Source: Cercospora beticola | Taxonomy: Eukaryota; Ascomycota; Dothideomycetes; Mycosphaerellales; Mycosphaerellaceae | Reading direction: 5' to 3' | Assembly (NCBI RefSeq): GCF_033473495.1 | Contig: NC_088938.1 | Coordinates: forward strand, 3,100,001 to 3,164,000 | DNA: 64,000 bases | In this document: positions 44,098 to 54,723 of the stretch, one piece after another | Position numbering within the stretch: the stretch's first letter is position 1 | Layout: every line of letters begins with the position of its first letter | Notes under the pieces: model-generated | Told to the model about the DNA's origin: nothing | Databases searched by the model: none | What the model saw: only the letters and a program-made list of their open reading frames with translations | Program-made: the position numbers and the translations under genes

Positions 44098-45414
44098 ATG
44101 ATCCTCCGCTTCATTGGGAGTTCGCTCTTCCTCGCCTCGATCGTCTTCACCATCCCACTCGCTTTCGATGTCGGCGGCCGAACGTGTGGGCTCGCCTTCA
44201 GTCTGAGCTTGGCCACGTACTACTTCATCCTCTCCACGCTACGACTCGCGACGCCAGATCAGTCAACATGGAGGAGGGCAGGAGTCAACACGATCGCCGC
44301 TATGCAGCCCATCATGATCGCAGGACTGCTGATTTGGAGCCTGAACAAGTTCAGTGTGGACGCTGGTGAAGAGGGAACCTGGGTTAGTCGCGCCTTTTTC
44401 AACGCGACGAAGCCACTGCACCAGAGCCCGAGCTTCAAGGAATGGGTGTTTGGACGTGAGGGAATGCTGCAGTATGCCTTGATCGGCGGATGGGACAAAT
44501 TTCTGAGGTATTCCATGCCTGTGTTCCAACTGGTCGAGGGCTTCTGCAGTCTGCTGGTCATACAAGCTGCTGGGCAGGTCACGCGGTATCTGGTCAACAA
44601 CGACGATGGAGGAGACACTTGGATGCTAGGGCTCTTAATACCATCCGGCAGCATCATCGCCAGTTCATGTTATTTCATCTGGCGCATGTCGACCTTTCCG
44701 GGACTCGACAGCCAGGATGCAGTACTGATCGGCATCGCCATCACTTGCGCAGTGTTTCTGTGCGCTTGGGGCATTGGAAGCGGGCGTGGGAACATTGTGG
44801 AGAGTAGCTTGCTATTCGCATACATCACGCTCTGCATCTACCAGATCTTCACCGATTACCAGCCAAGCCACCCACTGCCAGAGTCTCCTCTACCGAACGA
44901 CGTCAATGAATTCCCACCTCTCCCTCCAATCCTGATGGCCAGCTTCTCGACCATCTCGCAAGCATTGTCCCAATTACCGAGCACCATTTTGAACGGCTTC
45001 GGCTTCATGTTTGCTGCTGTACAGACCGTAACGCCCTCGGTCATCATCTCGCTGATCTACCGGCTTCTGGTCCTCTACGCTGCAGCACGCATCATCCCTG
45101 CTGTCCGGGAGTCTGGCGCGCGTGCTTTAGCACACGATCCATCGTTTGAAGATTCGGAAGGTGTGCATGGTCTCATGGGAGTTCTAACGTACTACAGCCC
45201 AAGCATCCTCATCGCAGTGTACACAAGCCTTCTCCTCCAGCACTTTGCGACCGCTTCTGCAGATCATCCAGGGGAATGGTGGACTAGTCAAGGCGGTGAA
45301 GGAGGAGGAAACATCAGCCGGTGGGCCAACCTGGCTGGCACTATGGCACTCTACGCAGTCGAGCTGTACTTAGGCAAGGACCAAGATGATGCCCTCCACT
45401 GGAAGCTGGATTGA
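44098..45414 (+). CDS. ICE2: ICE2 family ER membrane protein
   Basis: Single exon, 438 residues from the ATG at 44098 (the frame opens slightly earlier at a GTG). The N-terminus MILRFIGSSLFLASIVFTIP and the FDVGGRTCGLAFSLSLATYY segment match ICE2 proteins. At least eight hydrophobic membrane segments are visible across the chain, with a long loop around residues 100-140 (FFNATKPLHQSPSFKEWVFG). In yeast ICE2 shapes the cortical ER and links lipid droplets to membrane synthesis by regulating phosphatidate metabolism. The function here is by family assignment. The gene is convergent with the four-exon gene ending at 45977. Confidence 0.85.
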   Translation: MILRFIGSSLFLASIVFTIPLAFDVGGRTCGLAFSLSLATYYFILSTLRLATPDQSTWRRAGVNTIAAMQPIMIAGLLIWSLNKFSVDAGEEGTWVSRAFFNATKPLHQSPSFKEWVFGREGMLQYALIGGWDKFLRYSMPVFQLVEGFCSLLVIQAAGQVTRYLVNNDDGGDTWMLGLLIPSGSIIASSCYFIWRMSTFPGLDSQDAVLIGIAITCAVFLCAWGIGSGRGNIVESSLLFAYITLCIYQIFTDYQPSHPLPESPLPNDVNEFPPLPPILMASFSTISQALSQLPSTILNGFGFMFAAVQTVTPSVIISLIYRLLVLYAAARIIPAVRESGARALAHDPSFEDSEGVHGLMGVLTYYSPSILIAVYTSLLLQHFATASADHPGEWWTSQGGEGGGNISRWANLAGTMALYAVELYLGKDQDDALHWKLD

Positions 45415-45976
45415 AGACAACCAGACAGGATGCGAGAGTGATTCACGAAATTGTATTTGACCCCAGAGGTCATTTGAAGGAGCGATCTGTGATCGCGAAC
45501 GGCTGGCCGTAAAGGCTGACATGCACTCCTCTTGAGCAACTATGGCAACGGACAAGGTGCGTTTGCCGGGCATGGGTGTCGTACGTCAGAGGAAGGACGC
45601 GTCGTGCACAGCCATACGAGATTGGAAGCATTCTCTTCGCAGCCGACGGGGCCGGCGTACGTGTGCACTTGCATTTGGAACAGACCCAGCGAGGTCCAGG
45701 GAGTGGAGGAGGGAAGGCACATCCCCTTTGTAGCATTGGATGAGAGGAAGAACACGCAGTTGAGGATATAAGAGAACGGTAGCGCGGGAGGAGGGGTGGC
45801 AGAAGACTGAATGAAATCACTAATTCCACAGAGCGTGGTAAAACACCAGCCTAAGCGATCGATTAGATACCCCAGAAAACGTCAATTTGTGCATGCATGT
45901 ATTCTCGCTCATTGAATAATCGGGAAGCAATCGTGCTGTCCATCGGTGCCTTGCAGGAGGATCAGTAAGCTGCATC
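45415..45976. other. Convergent intergenic region
   Basis: 3' flanks of ICE2 and of the four-exon minus-strand gene. Short frames here lack protein character. Confidence 0.4.
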
Positions 45977-46854
45977 TCAGATATGGAATCGGTCGGACAA
46001 ATCATGGATTAGGGTATAGGTTCGCTGTCCCAGAGGTTTTTGTCGCTGCAACCCTAACGATGCTGCGACATCGAATTTGACTTCCCAAACGCATTGAAAA
46101 CTCTGATTAGCGAGGCGGATGAGATTGATACCTTTCTGTATCATATGGGCTGCATAGTGGTGCATGGAGGTCGAGTGCTCATATTGTGTTGTGAACTCGT
46201 TGCTTGCGTCGGTCAAATCCTTCTTTCCCGCCGATTGCTTGTTTGAACTTAGCCTAACTAGCTGAACAAGAAATTCAACAGCAACTGCTTCGGGTATTTG
46301 TACGGCTGCTGCAATTGCGCGGCTCTGCGGAAGGGAACATGAAGATCATTTCATATGCATGACATGGCATCTGTGATGATGGGTCGCAGTTGATTTCCCA
46401 TCTTTTGGTGCCTCGATCCCTCCTTCGTCATGTCGGCCGTACATGTCCAAAGTGCACTTTCCACTTTGGGCAAGAAATACTGCAACTCTTTCCGTTCGTC
46501 ATGCTGACGATTGACTTACTGCCACTTCTTTGGTCGGAACGACAGCAAAGAAGAGACCACGACATGATGTTTGATTAATCCAGCTCTCGATTGCGCACAA
46601 GGCATCGCCTGCACGAAGGGTTGCATCTTCAGTCTCCTTGAGAAAAATCGCTTCAAGGAAAGACACAGATCATTCAGATCAGTCCAGTGCCTTAGGATCC
46701 CGCAACAGACTTCGTCTTCGCGCCAACGCGTACCGATCGAAAACATCGAATATGGCGCATTCGTGCTGTGCGCTGTCACTTCTTGGGCAAGCTCCCCAAG
46801 CCGATCGCCCATATTTGCCGCATAACGTTCGCTGTTAGCTCCACTTCCGTGCAT
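45977..46854 (-). CDS. Four-exon hypothetical protein recovered by splice assembly
   Basis: Exons 46854-46734, 46650-46520, 46479-46364 and 46322-45977 join in frame to 237 residues. Introns: 83 nt (GTACGC...TTGAAG), 40 nt (GTAAGT...TTGCAG) and 41 nt (GTCATG...GCAGAG, the least certain join). Support is that each exon is protein-like only in the phase the joins demand: ELAQEVTAHSTNAPYSMFSI, then AIFLKETEDATLRAGDALCA, then YFLPKVESALWTCTADMTKE, then EFTTQYEHSTSMHHYAAHMI and GINLIRLANQSFQCVWEVKF. The chain looks like a soluble, mainly helical protein without signal peptide or membrane segment. I do not recognise the family. Its ATG lies about 220 bp from the divergent MFS transporter start, so the two may share a promoter. 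Confidence 0.55.
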
Positions 46855-47078
46855 TCACCAGAGTCAGATTTTGCTGGCGCGACCCTCGAGGCACTTGGAT
46901 TGCGACTTTATGCGCGCATTCGCCATGTATGCAGATCTTTGGCGTTCTATAGGTTTGGCTCTGAATATGTTTGTCCTACTCTCACATTTTGGAGAAGCAT
47001 AGGTTTACTGATGTGTTCAGAGTACTGGAAGTCGACGCAACGGGCAGCGAAGATACGCAAGTGAGAATATAGGAAGAG

Positions 47079-48882
47079 ATGGAACATGTTGAGCACGACC
47101 TGGAAGCCGCGACTTACTCCACGGAGGAAGAGGAGGAGAAGCACGAGCAACCCATCAGCAACACTCTCACATCACCTGAAGATGGCTCCACAGCATCAAC
47201 GAGAGAGCACGTCGACATTCCACCTAATGTAAATCAAAAACTGCATTCGAAAGGCCTCGCAACAGATAACTCTGGCTTGGTGCGATGGAAAAGCGGCACA
47301 TCTGCCCATCCGAGACGGTGGCCTCTATTCCGAAAGTCCTACGACTCTGCCGTGATCATCTTCATGGAGTTCATCATGACACTCTTCAGCAACGTCGGAA
47401 GTTCTATCGTGCCGTACTCGATCGAACAGCTGGGCACCTCGGAAGAGCTGGGTCTGTTCTACTTCACAACATTATACCTGCTGGGTCAAGCCCTCGGCGG
47501 ACTCATCTTCCCACCTCTGGCCGAGTCCTTCGGTGGACGAACAATCTATACTACGTGCGCGTTTGGGTTTGGGGCATTCTGTGCGCTCGTCGGAGCTTCG
47601 CCAACCGTCCCTGCAGTGGTGGTCGGCCGCTTCGTATCAGGTTTCGTATCTGCCATGCCTGCTGTGGTGGCGTGCGGTAGCATCGAGAACATGTGGAACA
47701 TTAAGGCGAGAATTTGGCTGGTGCATATCTGGATCGCGTCAGCTGTGCTCGCGCTGGCTTTGGCACCTGCGATTGCGGTTGCTGTCAGTGAATCGCCACT
47801 TGGCTGGTATATTCGAATGATATGATCAACGTGTACGAGGCTTACGCTGATAAATCCCGCAGGCAATGGCTGTTCTACATCGCAGCCATCCTTGGCGGCC
47901 TCATGGGCATCGCATGCCTCTTCATGCAAGAATCTCGGCCCTCGCAACTCCTTCGCCAAAAGGTCCAGCGCGTCTCACGCACGACCGATTTTCGCAAGCT
48001 CTCCGTCAATCATCAAGACTCCAAGCCATCACTCTCCACTTTCGTCCAGGAAGGCCTCACCATGCCTCTTCGATTGTTCTTTACGGAGCCTATTGTCTTC
48101 TTGACCTCCATCATGGCCGCGATCGTTTACGCTGTGATCTACCTCTTCACAGCCGCCTTACCTCAAGTCTACGAAGAATCTTTTGGTTACACGAGACTGC
48201 AAGGGTCTTTGGTGTTTGTTTCGATTGCCGTGGGGATATGCTTCACGATTTTGCCGAGGATATACGATATTCGAGTCGCATGTCGGAAAGATGCGCAAGC
48301 CATTGAGCCCGAGGACAAGTTATTCGGCTTCTATGTTGCTGCGCCGGTGCTGGCTGTGGGATTGTGAGTCTTTCTCTCTCCCTGTTCTGTTTCCTGAACT
48401 TTACCCGGCTGTTGAATGAGCGTTGCTGACTGAGGGATTTTCCAGATGGTGGTTCGCTTTCTCGGTCCCTCCGCTCAATTCTTCGGCTTCGCCCTGGGTT
48501 TCCATTTGCTCGCTTGCACTGCTGGGATATAGCATTGTCGAGTTCGACAATGTGTTGAGCGGATATCTTTGCGATACGTATGCTTCTCGCACGGCTTCAG
48601 CGCTTGCGCCATTATCGTTTCTCAGAGCGACCCTTTCGGGCACGTTTCCGTTGTTTGGAAGTGCGATGTTCCATAATTTGGGTGCTAACTATGCGATGTG
48701 AGTGCTGTTTGCGGGGGATGAGAATATCAGAATGGTACTATGGTGCTGATGAGTGATCCAGGTTCGTTCTTGCGGGCATCGCGACGGCCTTTTGTGCGGT
48801 TGCGGTGTTGTTTGGGGTATTTGGGAAAAGGATACGAGAAAGCAGTCCGTTAGCTGAGAAGACGGTCGGGATGGGTGATTGA
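47079..48882 (+). CDS. Major facilitator superfamily transporter, DHA1-like
   Basis: Four exons: 47079-47806, 47863-48363, 48446-48697 and 48762-48882, giving 533 residues. Introns are 56, 82 and 64 nt with GTATAT, GTGAGT and GTGAGT donors and CGCAG, TCCAG and TCCAG acceptors. The acidic N-terminus of about 85 residues is cytosolic. Helices follow from about residue 88; the loop after helix 2 reads PPLAESFGGRTIYTTCAFGF, a variant of the MFS signature. A central cytosolic loop (ESRPSQLLRQKVQRVSR) separates two halves of about six helices each. The EFD..LSGYLCDTY block late in the protein resembles fungal polyamine/drug H+ antiporters. Substrate unknown; plasma membrane location likely. Confidence 0.8.
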
Positions 48883-50450
48883 AGAGACGGAAATGAGATG
48901 GGGGAGATATGGCGCATAAAGTCAGAGCGCTGTCACATCTTTCCATTGCCGGCACGCCTCATTCTAATGCAGCACAAGGATGAATGAAAGAGCGCCAGAA
49001 TCCCAGAATGGCGACCGAAACCTACCTAGAATCCACGGTGATGGAGAGAGTCCCCTCCAGCGGATGGATGTTGCATGAGAGCGAAATGAGGGTACAGCTC
49101 GACAAATCGCCTCGACGCACCTCGAGAAAAGAGCAGCGGGAGGGCGAGGCAGGAGACTCAACATCGAGAATGACCAGAAACTGGCCGGCTGCAGTCTTCG
49201 CATTTCCGTCGAGGACTCGTGATTTTGAGTCTGTGAAACTTTTGGGGCACCGAATTGCCCGAAAGTACAATGTACGGCCGCTCCGCACGCGCCTGGCTGC
49301 TCGAATGTGACAGAACATCGTCGAACACGCCAGACATCGCGAAATCAATAAATACGTGGTGTTTCCCAGCCGGGGTCCACATGAGCATAGTGAGGTCGAT
49401 ATAGAGTTCGTCGTACCATGGATCGTAGGTCATGCGCTGTTGACCTCGCGCATTTCCTGTGGCTTAAAGCCGCCATTGAGGCCGCTGCTTGCGCTACTTC
49501 CGTAACAGGTGTTCGCAAGCAGAGTTGATCAGAGCAGAGATGAGACGACCTTGCAATGTCATTGTGTTGTTGATGTTGTGAAGCGTTGAGTTCTTGGCGT
49601 TGTCTGTGCTCGGGTGGAGAAGCCGGTGAAGCGATGTTTACACGGAAGTTGTTTGGTGCAGCTTGTCTATGAGGCCACACTGCAAGTACTCGGGGGAAGC
49701 GACGGAAGTCGATGTGCTATTGCAGTCGAGCTTGATACGTATTGTTTCTCGATGTCTGTAGGCATTGCATTCTCTGGGATGAGGATCGTCGCGGCTTGGG
49801 ATTCGCAGGTCAGGTCTGATGTCGTTCGCGATGATGACGGTGCTGAGATGCGAATGAAGGTCCAGTAGTAGATACTGCAGACGTTCTTGCTTGTTTTCGC
49901 TGGGTGTGAATTAGTCCGGGTACTGACTGCTAGTCAGTGTAAACATCTGTTCTGCCGTCAGGCGGAAGCTAGGTTTTGGCGAGATTGCCAGCGCGGCATA
50001 TCAACACCACGGAGGGCCGCTGCATTGGTGATGAGAACTTCCAAACAGGTCATGCGTGCAGATGCAGGTGTGCAGAGAATGTTCCGTAGAGAAGTGAGGA
50101 CTGAACCATTGGGACGTTAAAAAGGTGGCGAGGTCGGCCGTGCCCAATCATCGTTCGTGACGGGAGCAGCCGTTTGCGAGCATATAGTCTGCCCTGCCCC
50201 CGACCGTTTCCTCCCCATACCAATGCAAACTACATGCAACCAAAACGCGAGCGAACACACGCAACCACAACCCGAAAGCGACAGCAATCGAACCAGACGC
50301 ACTTGCTGAATCCACGCACGCCTTCTCCTCGCGCGCGGCCGTCACGCCGCTGCGCATAGCGAGTCTCCAGCTAGCTCTTCTACCGCCGCGGCCACCACAC
50401 CTCTACTCTACAACCTCTACAAACCTCTACACCGCTTCGCATACCTCACA
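48883..50450. other. Intergenic region of about 1.6 kb
   Basis: A minus-strand frame at 49158-49433 begins with ATG and reads partly like protein (YDPWYDELYIDLTMLMWTPA) but loses character after about 50 residues, with no good splice partner. The last 250 bp before 50451 are rich in CT and CACA tracts, typical of a fungal promoter for the kinase gene. Confidence 0.35.
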
Positions 50451-52029
50451 ATGGCGAACACTGCTTCCAGCAGCAATGTGGTTGGCGTCCACTACCGCGT
50501 CGGCAAGAAGATTGGGTACGGACACACTCTCACTGACGTGCGCGGCGAGCACTCCTAACCTCCGTGCAGAGAAGGCAGTTTCGGTGTCATCTTCGAGGGT
50601 ACCAACCTCTTGAACAATACCCAGGTCGCCATCAAGTTCGAACCTCGCAAGAGCGACGCACCTCAGCTTCGCGATGAATACCGCACGTATAAGATACTCG
50701 TCGGTTGCCGTAAGTGCACCTCCTTTCGGCCTTCACCGCCTGCCCGCCAGACATGCTAACCGAGGACTTGTAGCTGGCATCCCGAACGTGTATTACTTTG
50801 GTCAAGAAGGGCTTCACAACATTCTAGTGATAGGTATGTCTCACCCACTCCGCCGCCGCCGCCAGGCACGCGTCTTCAGCCAGCTGCTGGGCTCACCCTT
50901 CGCACGTGACACCAGCTGACATCACCCACGCACAGACCTTCTCGGCCCATCGCTAGAAGACCTGTTCGACCACTGCGGTCGACGCTTCACGATCAAGACT
51001 GTCGTAATGGTAGCCAAACAGATGCTCTCACGCGTCCAGACCATCCACGAGAAGAACCTCATCTACCGCGACATCAAACCAGACAACTTCTTGATTGGCC
51101 GACCGAACACCAAGGCGCAGAATGTCATTCACGTCGTCGATTTCGGTATGGCGAAGCAATACAGGGACCCAAAGACCAAACAACACATTCCGTACCGCGA
51201 GCGCAAGTCATTGTCAGGCACTGCGCGGTACATGTCTATCAACACCCACCTTGGCCGAGAGCAGTCACGACGTGACGATCTCGAAGCTCTTGGCCACGTT
51301 TTTATGTACATGCTCCGCGGCGGACTCCCATGGCAGGGTCTGAAGGCTGCGACCAACAAGCAGAAGTACGAGAAGATTGGGGAGAAGAAACAGACAACAG
51401 CAATCAAGGACTTGTGTGAGGGCTTCCCAGAGGAGTTCAACAAGTACCTGTCCTACGTCCGCAACCTGGGCTTCGAGGACACCCCAGACTACGACTATCT
51501 GCGCGACCTGTTCACCAAGGCGCTGCAGAACACTGGGGAAGTGGAGGATGGGGAGTACGATTGGATGAAACTCAACAACGGAAAGGGCTGGGATGTACCA
51601 ACCCGCCCATCTGCCGCCGCAGGCCACCGCGAGCAAGGCAACCCATCAAACGCGGATCTTCACCGCAACAACCTCAACAGAGCGTCGAACACGCCACAAA
51701 TCGATAAGGAGAAGCCACTCCCAAGCAAACCAGGCGCAGTGCGCCAACCCACCAACCAGAGGGCACAGCCAGCCAGGCGCCCACAAAATAGCCAAGACTT
51801 AGGGAAGCGTGGCAGCGGAATGCAGATGGACACCGCAGACCACCGTAGCACGGCTGCTCAATTCCAGAACAGCCGCGCCGATTTGACACGAGGGCCCGGC
51901 TCATCAGCCGTCGGTGCCCAACCACAAACAGCAACTGCTGCTGCTCAGAGGCCAGCTGCACAGACACAGCAGCCCGAGCAAAAGCCGAGTGCAATCCAGA
52001 AACTATTCAAGGCATTATGCTGCGGATAG
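50451..52029 (+). CDS. Casein kinase I, membrane-anchored Yck type
   Basis: Four exons: 50451-50515, 50570-50709, 50774-50833 and 50936-52029, giving 452 residues; introns are 54, 64 and 102 nt. Hallmarks of CK1 are [24 protein letters not shown], the [13 protein letters not shown] catalytic loop, [13 protein letters not shown], and the CK1-specific [20 protein letters not shown] followed by [18 protein letters not shown]. The C-terminal 150 residues are rich in Gln, Pro and Ala and end ALCCG. The double cysteine is where Yck1/Yck2 kinases are palmitoylated, anchoring them to the plasma membrane. Known roles of that subfamily are endocytosis, morphogenesis and nutrient sensing. The frame stays open for 146 codons after the TAG stop; see the next entry. 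Confidence 0.9.
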
Positions 52030-52470
52030 AGCAAGCAGCACAATATTTTAGATGATATTTTACCCTCAAGGATTGCATCACCAGAAGTCGTCGACAAGGC
52101 GATTGCTGCACAGCAGGCAGCGGAGAAGGCCGAGAAAGCAGCGCTAGAGCATATTGCGCCAAAGAAGCAACTACCACTCCGCTACAACTACGAGTACAAG
52201 TTCAGCCCTTATGGGCGCTTGGAGAAAGTGCCGCGGAGGAGGCTGTCCAAGGTTCCAACCCATCCAGATTTGCCATTGAACCGACCAAGGACGAGGCCAT
52301 CGTTGGCTGAAAAGCAGCGGGCGGAGGAGAAGGCTCGCGCAGACGCATTGGCGGCTGCAAGGAAGGCGTACCAGCATGGGTACCCAATGGAGAGGACGAA
52401 GAAGAATCTTCCCACTGAGGAGATGATCAAGGCGCGACGGGAAAGAAGGAGACAGCAAGGTCAGCTTTAA
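52030..52470 (+). other. Long in-frame open extension after the casein kinase I stop codon
   Basis: In the kinase's own frame, 146 sense codons follow the TAG before the next stop at 52468-52470. The reading is protein-like: HNILDDILPSRIASPEVVDK, then KKQLPLRYNYEYKFSPYGRL, then an Ala/Glu/Lys-rich helix and KNLPTEEMIKARRERRRQQG. There is no ATG in frame before the late Met at residue 123, so it cannot be translated alone from a normal start without another exon. It may be a readthrough or alternatively spliced C-terminus of the kinase, the last exon of an unrecognised gene, or a decayed gene. The antisense frame 52171-52476 is less protein-like. Confidence 0.4.
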
Positions 52471-52954
52471 GACCACTCCTCGGAGGAATACGTAATGTCT
52501 AAACGACCAGCGCGGCGTTAGGGAGTTTTTTTGTTTGGGCGTTTTTGTTTTGTAATGGGAAAAGGGAAAGCATGGGCAGGCTAAAAGCCCACACCTACTG
52601 TATGCACACGTGAATAAAGTTCACTTCAACTCAGTCTATTGTCTCTCACGAGTGATGTTCTACTGTGCCATTGCATGCTCCAATCAGTGCCCGCGTCGTG
52701 GTAAGAGCGAAGCGGAAGTGTCCGATGTGACTTCCTGTTTCTCTCAGAACCACTGCGTACCAGGCCACCGGCAGTCCATCTGGAGCACCGTGACATTTCG
52801 GCCGAAAATCAGAGGCATCCAATGCCATCCGGGCTCACTTACCTCCGGAGGCTTCCCAGAGAGACCTTTACTCCTTGCGATCTTCGGAACAGCTCCCAAA
52901 ATATTTTCTCCGCGTGTAAGCAGCTTTCCAGGTCAGCGAAAGGAGCATCATCTC

Positions 52955-53302
52955 ATGACACATCGCCACAGACTGGCGGATGAAGAGCGCGCTGCACGGC
53001 ACGCACGCGAACTTGAGATCGGCAAGGCAGAGGAGGCGACTGTATCTGGCGGTGAAACGATTGAGGACGAGCATTTAGTGGCCAGACTCGCCCGAATGGA
53101 CATGCTTCAAACAGATTTGACTGCATGCTTCCGGGAGATCTCTTCTCCAAGTTACCACCAGACTCGCAAGAGGCAGAGCATGAACAGTGTGTGCCCGACT
53201 CACCTAAAGAGGGGTCTGAAGAGAGGAATTCTGAGGCGGAAGGCAGAAAAAGGTAAGGCTCAGGACGCAACTATCGACGCCGAAGCAATTCCAGCCCCGT
53301 AA
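52955..53302 (+). pseudogene. Possible gene remnant, unknown product
   Basis: From the ATG at 52955 the frame reads RHRLADEERAARHARELEIG, then DEHLVARLARMDMLQTDLTA, a charged helical sequence of about 115 residues. It stops just after a good-looking donor (GTAAGT). Within 29 nt there is a branch-like GTGAC and a CGCAG acceptor, too short for a working intron. Beyond it another phase reads protein-like (GEAASPNQQLTEDLPRDAVA). This pattern suits a gene that has lost part of an intron and its frame. Evidence is weak, and chance is possible. Confidence 0.25.
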
Positions 53303-53513
53303 GTGTGACTCCATAACCCATTCGCAGAGACGCATGCAGGTGAAGCCGCTTCGCCGAATCAACAACTCACGGAGGATCTACCAAGAGATGCGGTAGCACA
53401 AGCAAATCTCGGATTCTTGAGTGCATTGCTTCCGAATTCATCACATTCACCGTGCCGAGCGATGCAGGTGAACAGCGTGAATGCAAGTTGACATCCGGTC
53501 TGGAGCTCGGGGC

Positions 53514-53534
53514 TATGCATGCATGCATGCATGT
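53514..53534. repeat. Short GCAT microsatellite
   Basis: About four and a half tandem GCAT units, self-complementary, in intergenic sequence. No function implied. Confidence 0.6.
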
Positions 53535-54723
53535 GAAGCTGCTGTTCACTTCTCCCCGGGATAGCTGAGTCCCGGAGTATTTCTGGTTTCGCCTGATGAA
53601 GCTGGACAGTGGCAACGAAGGAAAAGAGAGATTTTGATTCGTTTGCAAAGATAGATGCTCATAAGACGGGTTCCTGTTCCGCAGACATTGTCGTATTGCT
53701 CGCAGAGAGCCGTGAGGAGTATTGTCCCCGTGAGTTCTTGATGCACAAGAAGAGGAGATCGATTGTGGGCTTCTTCGTACCTTTCCGAGGGAAGGCGTAA
53801 GCGAAAGACATATTGAGACGCACCAGTTCTCACCATACTCCATAGTGCTTATGCTCTTGTCGGTCGAGAGACCGGGCCACCTGATTAGATCGAGGGTTCG
53901 AGAGAGGATAGCTTGACCTCGAATTCGCATCCTGTCTCGCACTCTCGTGAGTTAGATTGGTGGGCGTGTTGCTTGTAGACGATGGCCGGGAACGTCCTAC
54001 ACACCGTCAGCAGATCCGGACGCGGCCAGTCTGATGATACGAGGCAGGTCAGCAAAGTCCATGTCGTCATCCTCACCGGAGTCTCCCTCTCATCGTGACA
54101 GCAAGCGCAGTGTGGATTGTTCGATTTGTTTCCATTCATACAGTAGTTGCTTGCCTGGTTCACCGCAGTAGCAGTCATCGAGGTCAAGTCAGTATGTACA
54201 CACTCCTTCGTAGGAGGTCTGCGTCACGCTCCCAAAATCCTCCTCTCTCTTCCCATCTCCTCCCCTCCCACCTCTCCTTCAGCATCAGGCCACCGGACCT
54301 GTTGATAAAAGAGCTCAAAACATTATCGCTTCTATCCCATGACGCCCAGATTGCCCGCTTTCCCGCCCGCCCATCTTTGTAAAAAGTCCCGAAAGGGATG
54401 TGTATGCTTTGGCGGACACTGCCGTTTCGTCTAATGCTGTCTCCGTAAAATGAGTGACAAGAAAAGGATTCCAAAAAGTATGTCTGGTGTCTCATGCAGC
54501 TGCCGGACTGTGTGTGTATGTGCATGGCAAACCCGGCTGCAGTCGATCGACGCGTAAGTCCAGAAAGAAAGAAGTGTTTGGTGGCTGCGTGCACAACTGA
54601 GGCTCTAAAGTCATGATGCGATGGTGATGGTGATGCTTGCGCCAGATTCAGATGCAGGTTTTTAGTTCGTAATGCTCGTAAGTGCCGCTTTTGGCAAAAG
54701 TCGCTCGCTCACAAAATCGAAGG

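Larger units (their letters stand above)
52471..54723. other. Intergenic region of about 2.2 kb
   Basis: Contains the 3' region of the kinase locus (T-rich tract near 52530), a possible decayed gene at 52955-53480, and a (GCAT)n tract at about 53514. Frames on the minus strand (53367-53942) are mutually overlapping and not convincing. Confidence 0.4.

Noticed and set aside
49158..49433. Minus-strand frame beginning with a protein-like segment near the kinase promoter
   Set aside because: Protein character fades after about 50 residues and I found no acceptable donor/acceptor pair to continue it.
52171..52476. Minus-strand 101-residue frame antisense to the kinase extension
   Set aside because: Its sequence is a complement shadow of the Ala/Glu/Arg-rich plus-strand frame, with an implausible Leu/Pro/Arg composition.
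53890..53910. GGTTCGA-like string suggesting a second tRNA B box
   Set aside because: No A box, acceptor pairing or anticodon arm can be built around it.
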